A DNA stretch of 64,000 bases from Kalmusia sp. IMI 367209. Taxonomy: Eukaryota > Ascomycota > Dothideomycetes > Pleosporales > Didymosphaeriaceae. How positions within the stretch are numbered: the stretch's first letter is position 1; each line of letters starts with the position of its first letter. Shown here one piece after another: positions 53,297 through 63,124 of the stretch. The DNA is taken from NCBI GenBank assembly GCA_027946365.1, contig JAPEUQ010000002.1:2914001-2978000 (forward strand), written 5' to 3'. A model generated the notes under the pieces. The model worked only from the letters and a program-made list of their open reading frames with translations, made no database searches and was not told where the DNA came from. The position numbers were made by a program, and so were the translations under genes.

Positions 53297-55656
53297 ATGG
53301 CTACGGCACGGCGTCCAGAAAAACCCTCAGCAGTGCCTCAAAATTTAATCCCTTCATCATCCCCCGCTTTTGGCACCCCCGTTCATCCCATCAACCCCCG
53401 CCGAACAGCTCCCATACGCGCCCCGCCGTCACTCAAACCTCCTGTGCGAGCTACCGTCCTCCCTATTGAGCTCCCTCCGGCAACGCTTCGTCCTCTAGCA
53501 TTCCGTACGTTCACAAAGAAACATAATCTTACCCTTACGTCGTCGGCACTCTCAGCATTAGCGAATTTCATCGGGAAGCATTGCGGTGCGGGATGGAGAG
53601 AAGAAGGCTTAGCCGAGAAGGTGCTCGAGGAGGTAGCGAAAAGCTGGAAAAAGAGCAGTGGCCAGGTCATCGTGGAAGGGGACGGAGAGGCTCTTAAAAG
53701 CATACTCAAAGCGCTTGAGGGGTCGATGAGTGGAGGAAGGATAGCCAACGGCACGAATTTAAGCAGGCAAAGCAGTTTCAACTTTGGGTCCGAAGCGAAT
53801 ACTAATGGAAGTTCGGCTTCGGATAGAAGACCACCTCTGGATACTCATACTAGCTTTGGAATGTCCAAGCTGGAGGTGGAAGACAAAGACGAGGAAGAGG
53901 AGTTTTTGAAGGATCCGCGAGAGTGGATGAAGGTCATCGGCGCGTTTGAGCAACCAAAGCAGGTGTACAACGTGGCGAAGAAACATTTCGACAGGTATAC
54001 TTTCTCCTCCACGACTTCAAGACTTTGCACTCACAGGATCAGGTCAACAACGAAGCCATCGCTGTTCCCGGATCCCTCCCGCAAGACCGACCTCTTTCGA
54101 CAGCGTTACCATGTCGTGCACCAGCGCATACTGCGGAACGAAACGTTTCAAGCGCCCACCTTCTCGGCGGCTCGTTCTGCTACACTAAGCAGAACAGGCT
54201 CCATTGCTCATTCTCAAACTAATACTATTACCCCCATCGCGAATCTTCTCGGTAGGAGTGGAAGTACCCATCTGCTGCTCGGCATGCTCACCGTCTCTCC
54301 GACTGGTACCCTTACCCTATCAGACCTCACAGGTACGATAGCTCTCGACATCCAACACGCCCGACCCATACCAGAAGATGGCACATACTTTGCACCTGGC
54401 ATGATAGTGCTCGTTGACGGAAGTTATGAAGAGAATTACGGTGATCCTACGTCTGGCTCGAACTCTACGTTAGGAGGCACCGGTGGTATTGGCGGCACGA
54501 TAGGCGGGAAGTTCATTGGGCTTTTCCGTTGGCCATCCTCCCTGTGAACGAAGGTCGACCACCCTTGGTGGCACAGATGACGCGGAGAAAAACAGCCTGG
54601 CAGGGCCGGCTTTTGGCTGGACTGACTTCCTAGGCGTAGGCTCAGAGCGTGCAACGGGCCCACGAATGAATCGGATCGCTTCGAAACTACTCACTCCCGA
54701 CAACGCCCACAACGTGGTCGTCGCTTCGGATTTGCATCTTGACGTGCCATCAACCTTATCAGCTCTACGAACGCTCCTCCGGACGTACTCTCCTTCCGCT
54801 ACAGAAGCCGAACCCGTGTATCCCCTCGCTATCATCCTCATGGGCAACTTCAGCTCCAAGGCTAGCTTGGCCGGTGTGCCAGGCGCAGGCAGCATAGAAT
54901 ACAAAGAGCACTTTGACGCTCTTGCCTCTGTACTCGCCGAGTTCCCTCAGCTCCTCGCTCACACTAGTCTCGTCTTCGTGCCGGGCGATAATGATGCCTG
55001 GCCAAGTGCCTTCTCTGCCGGGGCAGCAACACCCCTCCCCCCGAAAGCAAATTCCAGAACTCTTCACGAACCGAATACGAAGAGTAGTACGAGAAGCCAA
55101 TACCGAGGTGTGGGGCGCGGGCAAGGCGAAGGGCAAAGAAGGCGAGGTGATCTGGACTAGCAATCCATCGCGACTGACTTGGTTTGGTGTAAAGGGCGAA
55201 ATGGCAGTCATGCGCGACGATGTTATGGGTCGTCTTCACAGAACGAGTATACGTTTCAACAAGCCGAAAGCCGACAGTGAGGTCGATGATCAAGACTCCA
55301 TGGAGCTCGACGCAGCGCCTCTAATGCAACCCAAGGAGCAGATCGATACTGACACCCTTACCGCGCGTGCACTAACACGCACTATCCTTTCTCAATCACA
55401 TCTCTCGCCTTTCCCACTCAGCGTTCGCCCACTTCATTGGGACTTTGCGCACGCACTGAACTTGTATCCGCTGCCGACTAGCGTGGTGATAGCGGATAGT
55501 GAAGCACCTGCCTTCGTAGTCAAATACTGTGGCTGCACGGTTATGAATCCTGGGGCTATTGACAGGAGTGATGGACGAGGGAGGAGAGAGGGGCGCGCAC
55601 GGTGGGTGGAGTTTGATGTTCGGAGTAATGTAGGTGTTGTAAGGACAGAAGAATAA
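53297..55656 (+). CDS. dpb2: DNA polymerase epsilon subunit B (Dpb2), two frame breaks
   Basis: The start is MATARRPEKPSAV (context ACAATGG). A 42-nt intron at 53995-54036 (GTATAC...CACAG) is likely; it is a multiple of three, so retention would add 14 residues absent from the family. Domains: N-terminal helical region that contacts CMG (residues about 60-140), an OB-fold (LLLGMLTVSPTGTLTLSDLTG, FAPGMIVLVDGSYEE), then an inactive calcineurin-like phosphoesterase domain (NVVVASDLHLD, LVFVPGDNDAWP) and the end WDFAHALNLYPLP, VKYCGCTVMNPGAI. Dpb2 is the essential second subunit of pol epsilon. The frame changes near 54518-54525 (GGG or TTTT) and at a C6 run (55037-55042). Dropping one base at each place gives 771 aa with family-like joins (KFIGFSVGHPPCERR; TPLPRKQIPELF). 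Confidence 0.9.
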
Positions 55657-56323
55657 TGAAGCAATGATTTCCTACGCATATTATGCATGGCAGGGCGTTG
55701 TAAGGGTTCAAATTCAATTGTTGTCAGATGAATCTAGTCCTCAATAACTACGAATATGCTATTCTCATTGTAGATGCCGATGTCCATCGTGATGGAGCTT
55801 TAGTCATAAGCAATTTGTAGTTGAACGAAGCCATGTGCTTCTTTCAGTACAAGATAACTAGGTCTGCTGTATATCAACCCCAGGATCTTGCCATTGATGA
55901 GGCATTTCACCCTGGAATATGTAATGCGGAGGTACGGTGTCTATAAACATCTTTCTTTTGACTATAATCTTCCCCACGATGCTGAAAACGGAAGTCCAAC
56001 ATACGAGTGAATGAAAGAACGAACCGCAAGCAAAACCCCAAGTCGATTTGGGCATTGTGGCTTGGGACGCTGCACCAGATACAAAGGGGAACAACATAGC
56101 TAAGTAGACCGCCATAACAAGGGAAAAACAACCGCCAACAAACCCCGAACAAAGAATTTCGACAGCAGTAGAAATATCACAGAAGCGCTAAAGTCATCGT
56201 TCTGGACGCTCCAAGGATGCTCCGTCGTATACCATAGAGAACACAACCAGTGCTCCTCCATTCGCCATCTATCCATCCACCGTCACGACGACTCCCCACA
56301 AACCCCCCTATATACTACGCAAA
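55657..56323. other. Intergenic between DPB2 and the small membrane protein gene
   Basis: DPB2 3' UTR and promoter of the next gene; no supported gene. A C-rich leader (CAAACCCCCCTATATACTACGC) with a TATATA step lies directly before the next ATG. Confidence 0.4.
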
Positions 56324-56791
56324 ATGGCCACCACGAAAACGAACGCTCCAACACAAACCTACCGCAACATCCTCACACCCTGCCACCCAGACCTAAACCC
56401 ATGCTGGCCGCACCACATCTCGATCCCGACACCGGAGCGCTTCGCCGAGCTCTGCATGATGCAGTACCTCTGCTTCCAAGTCTTCGTGCACTGGATCGGG
56501 TTCCTGGTGCTCGCGCGCAAGTTCGTCGTTTTCATCGTCGACCCCTCACCGCTCATCGTCGAACCCTCGCCGTTCGACGTCCTTGTGCTGCCGTACACGG
56601 CCGCGCGGGGCTATTTCGGGTTCCAGTCGGCTTCGCACAGGCACTTGTGGCTGTGGTATGTGCATGTGTGGTTGGTGTATGGGCTGCATGATGCGTTGCT
56701 GGTGGAGCTGCAGAGGTATATTATTGGGTTGGGGTGGGGTTTTGCGAAGGAGTTTGCTTCGGAGATTTTCAGAACCGCGAGGCAGAAGTGA
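56324..56791 (+). CDS. Small hydrophobic protein, unknown
   Basis: Single exon, 155 aa, start context CAAAATGGCC, with C-rich leader. Hydrophobic stretches at about 48-72 (LCFQVFVHWIGFLVLARKFVVF) and about 107-122 (LWLWYVHVWLVYGL) could be membrane segments; between them is a Pro-rich loop with a near-repeat (VDPSPLIVEPSPFDV). The C-terminus is amphipathic. I do not recognise a family. GC and codon bias at third positions fit a real gene better than the flanks do, and the leader and ATG context are good, but there is no intron or domain to confirm it. It converges with the P450 gene. Confidence 0.5.
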   Translation: MATTKTNAPTQTYRNILTPCHPDLNPCWPHHISIPTPERFAELCMMQYLCFQVFVHWIGFLVLARKFVVFIVDPSPLIVEPSPFDVLVLPYTAARGYFGFQSASHRHLWLWYVHVWLVYGLHDALLVELQRYIIGLGWGFAKEFASEIFRTARQK

Positions 56792-56912
56792 AACGTAATT
56801 TGGATGTTGTTCTTGAGTGGGATGTATGTATATGTGCAGTAGGGTTTTGTATGAAATCAGAGTCCATGTATGTTGCGGGATCTTTTTCAAGTCCACGTTT
56901 TGATGAATTCGG

Positions 56913-56916
<4 letters not shown>

Positions 56917-56950
<34 letters not shown>
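56917..56950. repeat. (AG)17 microsatellite
   Basis: A perfect 34-nt AG dinucleotide run in the 3' region between the small membrane protein and P450 genes, followed by TTGGAG repeats. A likely length-variable site. Confidence 0.95.
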
Positions 56951-56952
<2 letters not shown>

Positions 56953-57069
56953 GGAGTTGGAGTTGAAATGAAACCCTACGTCTTACAGCACTCGTTTGTA
57001 CTATCCGTATCAGCTCCACACAATACGTACATACTTTAGTCTACCCGTAAAAGACCCCCAGGCAAACTC

Positions 57070-58667
57070 TCACCTCCGCACCACCAAATCCAACCCCCAC
57101 TCTCCCCGCCACAAACGGCGAAAAGCAATCATGCACCATCTCGACATCCGCCCTCCCGACCCCTCTTTAAGCCGCACATCGAACCTCGCAAACAGATTCC
57201 CAACCGCCATCAGCATCTCAGCCATAGCCAGATTCTGCCCAACGCAGCTCCGCGGGCCGCGCCCAAACGGCGCAAACCACCTCCTGCTCTCCTCCCTGCG
57301 TGCCCCGAGGAAGCGCTCGGGCTGGAACGCGCTGGGACTGGGGAAGCACGCGGGGTGGTAGTGCATGTCGCGGATCGTCATGGAGACGGTGCACCCCGCG
57401 GGGATGAGGTACGAGGTCGAAGTGCGGGAGGATATGTATGTTGTGGGCTGTGTTTTGTTAATGCGGGGGAGGCGGCCTGAGACGCCCGTTGCCATGCGTA
57501 GACCTTCTGTTATGACGGCGTTGAGGTAGGGGAGGGGCTCGAGTTGCTTGTAGCTGAGGATTTGCGTCCTTTCTTCCTCTGAGAAGCGGTCTCGCAGCTC
57601 GGTTTGGAGTCTTTTGTGGATGGACGGGTTGGCGAGGACGTGGTATGTTATGGTGAGGAGCGAGTGGCTTGTGGTTTCGCTGCCGGCGCCGATCAGGATG
57701 GCGATTTCTTCGAAGAGGCGGCGGTGGGTTTTCTCTGTGGCGGGGACGTCGGCGCTTTTGTAGACTTGGTCCATGATGACGGGGAAGGCCTTGCTGCCGG
57801 TTGGGTTCCCGTTGTTCCGGATAACGTCCCGGGCTTGGTCTTTTTGTGCTTGGAGGGAGTCGAATATGTTTAGAGCTGTTTGCCCCTGGTAAGCAATCAC
57901 CCACCTCGGCAGGGAATTGAGTGCTTTGGAGATGATAGGGAACTGCCTGTTCCACAGCGAGAGCATCGTGATGACGCGGATATGTTCGTGGAAGTCATGG
58001 CCTAGATCAGGAGTATCTAACAGCGCCATGGAGCTCGGGCACGAAATATCCGATACCACGTCTATCGCGAGCGCGCGGTACGCATCCGTCATGGGAACCG
58101 GTTTACCCTTGTCCCTAAATTCTTCGATGCGGCGAATGAGACGGCCAAAGTGCTCCTTCATCACATGCTCTACGCGGCTGATGCTGGCCGGGGACAAGCC
58201 CTTCTTGATCGGCGTGCTACGCAGCTTGTGCAGATCTGGGTTTATAGTTGCGAAGCTAGAGCCGTCGCGATCGAGCCACAGATAGTACCAGGGGTCTTTG
58301 TGGAGCTTCTTGGTCATGCTGTAGAGCTCGTTGAAGAAGGATGGGTCATTGATGTGGACTTCGAAGGGGGTGATGCGGACAATAGGACCTAAAATTCCCC
58401 GTATCAGCGTCTAAGTAATAGAGTAATGGGTGCTCAAGTACCATATTTCTCATGCATTCTCTCGATCTCCTTGTAGTACTTCCCTACCTGCACGGCATCG
58501 AACCAGAGCTCGTAGTAGCGAGTAGCTGCCGCAAATTTCGGACCGGGGATATGCGACAGTGGACTAAAGTACACACGGTACACTCCCAGCGTAACAACAT
58601 AAAGGATAAGCAGAACAAGCGCTTGGATAACATATTGAAGCATCTCCAACTCAGAAGAGAGAGCCAT
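57070..58667 (-). CDS. Cytochrome P450 monooxygenase (trichodiene-oxygenase-like)
   Basis: Exons 58442-58667 and 57070-58388; the 53-nt intron has donor GTACTT, branch GCTGAT and acceptor TTTAG; product 514 aa. An N-terminal anchor ([21 protein letters not shown]) is followed by the Pro-rich hinge [10 protein letters not shown]. The I-helix oxygen motif is AGSETTS, the K-helix ExxR is EGLR, the PERF region is FQPERFLG, and the heme loop is [11 protein letters not shown] with the axial Cys. Start ATG at 58665-58667. Sequence style ([32 protein letters not shown]) matches fungal CYP58/CYP65-like trichodiene-oxygenase-type P450s. These hydroxylate varied terpenoid or aromatic substrates at the ER; the partner is P450 reductase. 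No synthase or transporter lies nearby, so no product can be proposed. Confidence 0.93.
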
Positions 58668-59773
58668 GTTGGAAGAAGCATGAGAAATGAGCTTTGGCCA
58701 TGCTCAAGCACATAGGGTCTTACTTACATCACTCGTACTTATCCTTTTGACAAGAATCACAGGGTAGGTTTCCTACTTTGTAGTGGCACGAACTAGACTA
58801 GCAACGGGTGCATCGAAATCACCAGCGCTGACTGTGTTACCGAGTGAACGAGTGCAAGATTGGCGATGCCGACACCACCCCTCTCGCACTGTGTACAGCC
58901 TATTGGCCATTCTTAGAACGTTCCATGCAGCTAAATCGATTAGGGCTGCTGGGCTAGAGGGGTATATCCTATTACACGATCAGTCTAGCGTCAATGTATA
59001 ACCCTCAGCCCAGGAACGAGGTATCCTATCATAGAATTCGTATACGACCCATTGACCATTTCTGCTGCCAGTCGTTGGTATGCGCACGGACAAATCTTAC
59101 CTGCATTGTCGTGTATGTGGGGGCGGATCGACTTCGACCAGGGCGTTAACCGGTCTCGTGCTAGGTAAACTGGACCTGGTGAAGACCCGTACTCCCTCCC
59201 TGTCAGCACGGGTAGACCATGGAGAGCGAGCCAAGGCCCCACCCCTGGTAGCAATGAGGGGAAGTGGGAGAATAGCGCGCAGACCGATTTCTGCGAGGAG
59301 GCCGTGTTTTGGATGAGCAAGCTACGAGGTGAGCCCACCTCGTTTGTTCTCCGAAGAATACCAGCTTCTCGTATGCCGTGTAAGATCTTTGCTGTGTCCT
59401 ATCAGGCTGCTCACAACACCGCAGCACCCACATGAGTCTAGAATATCTATTCAACTACGTGTGAGTCGACCGCCGCAGCCGCAGCCGCAGCTGAAGCAAC
59501 AAGACGCTCGCGCCACCGGAAGCGGAGAAGTAGCTACGCTATGCAATTTAATACAGTGAGATGAAGACCGCGCGCCGCTATGACCCTTAATACACGCACC
59601 GTATTCATACATAAAAGCAAAGACCAACAACGCTCGGCGGGATATAACAATGCCGCTACCTAATATGTGCCCAAAGAAAATCCATGGTATCCCATCGCTC
59701 GCAGTTATAAATGCCAAAACGCCTTGAACCCCCTCTTTGCACAGCAAAAACCGAAAATCGTAGCGTCGTGTAC
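58668..59773. other. Intergenic, promoter of the P450 gene
   Basis: About 1.1 kb. No supported gene. A short hexamer run (GCAGCC x3, about 59475-59490) occurs. Frames on both strands lack domains. Confidence 0.4.
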
Positions 59774-62700
59774 TTAGTCTTGGAGGACACCGAGCAGCGC
59801 ATCCAGCGGGTCGTCGTCTTCTTCTTCGTCTTCATCGTCGTCGTCTTCAGCATCTGTTCGTTGTGCGCCAAACCCATCGTCGAAACCATCGACATATTCT
59901 TCATCGCTGTCGCTATTCATGTTGTCACTGCCGAAGCCACTGTCGTCCCCCGAAAAGCTCGCGGGTTCTTCTTCAGTGCCCATATCGACTTCATCTCCTA
60001 GGTCACTATCGTCCTCCCCCGTTGCGACGCCACGCCAGCTCTGCTCGCCGTCATCATCTTGGTACAGATCCTCGTCAGCCTCGGTGTCACCCCCACCACC
60101 ACCGAATCCTGGTCCCCCAATGAAAGGGCCAGAATGTGGTGTTGCATATGCGAAAGGTGTCCCTTTGCCAACGACAGCTGCGGATCGCTGGCTAGGTCGA
60201 CTAGCTGAGTCTGAGCCAGTACGAGGAAATGGTGGTGCGACCGAGGAGAAAAAAGGTGAAAGCGGTTCACGAGAACGACGTGGGGTATTATTCCAGAATG
60301 CAGCTTGGCCTTCTAGTGCCTTTTCGTTGGTTTCGACAACCGGTCGTGGGGAGCTTGATCGGGAAACTCTACGACGCTTCAACCTGGTCATAGAGGCACT
60401 GGGTGCTCGCGAAGCATAGGGGAGAGATGAATGCTTAACGGGCGAGCTGTTTAGACGACGCTTCGATGAAGTCGCAGCGATTGGCTCCAAGACCGATGCG
60501 GATACGGTACGCTGACGGGCTTGTAATGGACGTCGGGGTTGGTTCTCACTCAGCGGGGAAATTGGCTGGGGCAAAGTATTCTTCAAGATCGACATGGGTG
60601 TGATGGATCGTCGCCAGCCGCGATCGGCGGGTCGCATGGATAACTCAACCGAATGGTGGCTGCCGAAAGACGAGTGAATGCTAGGCGGCGGCGCATCATA
60701 CGCTTCGAAGAACGCCCAGCAGGCTTCCTTTGCATCGGCCTCCGCAACCTGATGCGGGCTTTGTTCATCGGCGCCCTCCGTTTCGACGTTCACATCAGGC
60801 CGAACTCGAGGAAGTTGGCGCAGCTCTTGCCACGTCCAAGAACTCCCCATTTGATCCGGGGACTGGATGTATGCTTCGCGCTGCGTTACGTACAGTCGCT
60901 TCTTACCACCGGTTACGTGCATGATGATATCAGAAGCAAGGAACTGCGCGGACCAAAGAGCAGCACTTGACATCTCTGCTGGGGTAAGGAATCGCAGTCT
61001 TGAGTCGTGTCGAACTTTGCGAAGCGGAATAAACGAAGCGCGCAAAGCGGGATAAGAGCTGACCGTGGGCTCCTCGTCCTTGTCGGTGTACTTGAGATGC
61101 TCGAGCATGTCTTTGAAGGCATAGGAAAGCGAGGCTTGAATGTCCCTCGCGCTGGCACTTCTAATGGTAATGTCCTTTACTAATCCTCTACTTTTCAATC
61201 TTTTATAGACTAGATTGGTGCTCTTGCATGCCTTGGGCGACAACAATTCGTTTGTTAGGCCTGTGGCCCAGTCCTCGATGGCCTGGCTAGACCAGCCGCT
61301 CTCAGTGTCGCTGAATGGGTGGGAGCTTCGTGAGGAATGTCTTGCCGCTGGCAGTGGGCTCGAGTCGGTATCTCGAAGGCTTAGCGGGGTTCTGCCTTGT
61401 CCAAGCATGGAGCTGCGTGCCTGTGTCCACTCCTCAGAGTCCTGTGTCGTAGGATTGGATGGATTATGCATCGGTTCTTCTGGTGAAAACCAGATCCCTC
61501 TAAGGTCGCGACCCCACGGTAGTAGTACGATTTCCACCTCCCAAGGGTTCGTGAGGGTAGGCGGCATGGCGAATGTTTCGAGCACGTCGAGGCGATCTTT
61601 GATATCACTTATCTGGGTTTCAGTTTCTTTGCGGTCTATCGCAGCGAGGATAAGCGCAGAAGAGGTTGTCGATTCCAGCGAGCGATTTGACTGGAAAGAA
61701 CCTGAGACGGTAGCTATGCGTCGACGACTAAGTGAATGACTGCTACTGTCAGCGTCAATCGTTTGATGCAGCGAATCGTGGTCATCCATTCGGGTTTCTA
61801 GATGCAACAACCTGCTGTCCACATAATCAAATCTTTCCTGGACGTCATCAGGATGCACATAGTTGAATGAGTTGTTGCTCTCCAGCAGAGATAGTCGATC
61901 ATTGAGTTCTCTCAAGGTATTGGCCACGTTTGGTATGGAATTGAGTAGATTATACAAGGAAGGCAGGTAAGATACAAGCTTGTGGAGGGATTGTGGGGAA
62001 GCTGATTTGAAAAATCTCTGGACATGCTCCTGGGAAAGGTGAGGAGAGTTGGTGAGCAGGAGCTGAGGCGATGGAGCTGATGTTGTGCCGGCTGGCCTTA
62101 TATCGGCACTATGGTGCGTATCCATATTCGAAGCAAGTTGCATAAGGTCCTCGATCGCTCGCTTGCCATCCTGCACGACCTGGTCGGCTGCGGCCAGATC
62201 TGGCGTGTTCCCAACGCTTGGCGTGGCAACCTCGGTGGCACTTTGGACGAAGTCTTCTAGATTGAAGGTGTTGGGAATGGTATCGCCACTGACATCCAGG
62301 TGTAGGTTCCGATTGAACTCCAAGATGGCATCCAAAGGCCCTGGCGCTGCGCTGGTCAACTGAGCCTGCTCACCTTTATCCGAATTCGCCCCAGTCGAAG
62401 GCGTATTGCCCTCTGCGCGAGGTTCGTTAGGGGCCTGACCAAGGTCGAATTCGTCTGGTACTGTCGACGTAATGGATTGCTGAGGGTCAATGGAACCCGG
62501 GGCATCGCCTACATCGAGCATGGAGAGCCCCAGGCCAGCAGCTGCCTGTCGAGATCGACTCGCATCGTCTCTAACAACACTGTTAGCCGCAGGATAACGA
62601 TCATTTGACAACAGGCAGACCGAGGGAATTCGTGGTAGCCCAGAGGAACTGGGTTGCGACGGAAGATCCCTCCCACCAGTGTCGACACGAGATCCATTGG

Positions 62701-63124
62701 CTAGTGGAGCCTCAAGGTGTGCGAAAAGCTGGGTCGGAATGGTGCGCGACGTTTGCGATCGACGGGTCGCTGGCTGGCTGGCGTCGCGCAGCACATCAGA
62801 TGGTTTGTGAAATTCGCATTGCGCTCCAGGATGCGCATGACAGCGACCATCACAGCGCGGTGCCCCTCGCGCAACAGCTACTGTCACAGAAGGTTTATGA
62901 AAGCAGGCGTGGTGTCCACAAACACAGCGGGTCGAGCGCTGGCTGCTCGACCGATGTTCTCTACTCCCATCATGGACATCTACGCTGTCGATATCCCAGA
63001 ACTGTTCACAACCACATGTGCCGACTACTACGTCGCGATAACTACAGGGCCCGGCGGGCAGAGGTCGATCTGAGGACGGCGCTGATAGCAGATGCGCAGG
63101 GTCGGGCAGCCCGAATCCCGCCAT
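59774..63124 (-). CDS. Large uncharacterised protein with Cys/His motif and acidic tail
   Basis: Single exon of 1116 codons plus stop, start ATG at 63122-63124 (MAGFGLPDPAHLL). The frame is open a little further upstream without an ATG. Near residues 65-105 a compact Cys/His cluster reads RCVCGHHACFHK, then RCDGRCHAHPGAQCEFHK, which looks like a small zinc-binding unit. A Ser/Pro-rich region follows, then a coiled-coil-like part about 375-500 (LRELNDRLSLLESNN, DSRLLHLETRMDDHD, SDIKDRLDVLETFAM). A central block follows (TNPWEVEIVLLPWGRDLRGI, SSALWSAQFLASDIIMHV), the best-conserved-looking globular piece. The last 100 residues are very acidic (DAEDDDDEDEEEDDDP). Basic clusters (KRRRVSR) suggest a nuclear protein. 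I do not recognise a family with a known function. Confidence 0.75.
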   Translation of the reverse strand: MAGFGLPDPAHLLSAPSSDRPLPAGPCSYRDVVVGTCGCEQFWDIDSVDVHDGSREHRSSSQRSTRCVCGHHACFHKPSVTVAVARGAPRCDGRCHAHPGAQCEFHKPSDVLRDASQPATRRSQTSRTIPTQLFAHLEAPLANGSRVDTGGRDLPSQPSSSGLPRIPSVCLLSNDRYPAANSVVRDDASRSRQAAAGLGLSMLDVGDAPGSIDPQQSITSTVPDEFDLGQAPNEPRAEGNTPSTGANSDKGEQAQLTSAAPGPLDAILEFNRNLHLDVSGDTIPNTFNLEDFVQSATEVATPSVGNTPDLAAADQVVQDGKRAIEDLMQLASNMDTHHSADIRPAGTTSAPSPQLLLTNSPHLSQEHVQRFFKSASPQSLHKLVSYLPSLYNLLNSIPNVANTLRELNDRLSLLESNNSFNYVHPDDVQERFDYVDSRLLHLETRMDDHDSLHQTIDADSSSHSLSRRRIATVSGSFQSNRSLESTTSSALILAAIDRKETETQISDIKDRLDVLETFAMPPTLTNPWEVEIVLLPWGRDLRGIWFSPEEPMHNPSNPTTQDSEEWTQARSSMLGQGRTPLSLRDTDSSPLPAARHSSRSSHPFSDTESGWSSQAIEDWATGLTNELLSPKACKSTNLVYKRLKSRGLVKDITIRSASARDIQASLSYAFKDMLEHLKYTDKDEEPTVSSYPALRASFIPLRKVRHDSRLRFLTPAEMSSAALWSAQFLASDIIMHVTGGKKRLYVTQREAYIQSPDQMGSSWTWQELRQLPRVRPDVNVETEGADEQSPHQVAEADAKEACWAFFEAYDAPPPSIHSSFGSHHSVELSMRPADRGWRRSITPMSILKNTLPQPISPLSENQPRRPLQARQRTVSASVLEPIAATSSKRRLNSSPVKHSSLPYASRAPSASMTRLKRRRVSRSSSPRPVVETNEKALEGQAAFWNNTPRRSREPLSPFFSSVAPPFPRTGSDSASRPSQRSAAVVGKGTPFAYATPHSGPFIGGPGFGGGGGDTEADEDLYQDDDGEQSWRGVATGEDDSDLGDEVDMGTEEEPASFSGDDSGFGSDNMNSDSDEEYVDGFDDGFGAQRTDAEDDDDEDEEEDDDPLDALLGVLQD

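Noticed and set aside
44500..55100. Programmed +1 frameshifting shared by TFIIIC subunit, Msc2 and Dpb2
   Set aside because: No common slippery heptamer or downstream stop context; three sites are plain homopolymers and one needs the opposite direction. Assembly indels fit better, pending reads.
9089..58667. FMO, Zn2Cys6 regulator, laccase and P450 as one biosynthetic cluster
   Set aside because: They are tens of kilobases apart, separated by housekeeping genes, with no synthase or transporter.
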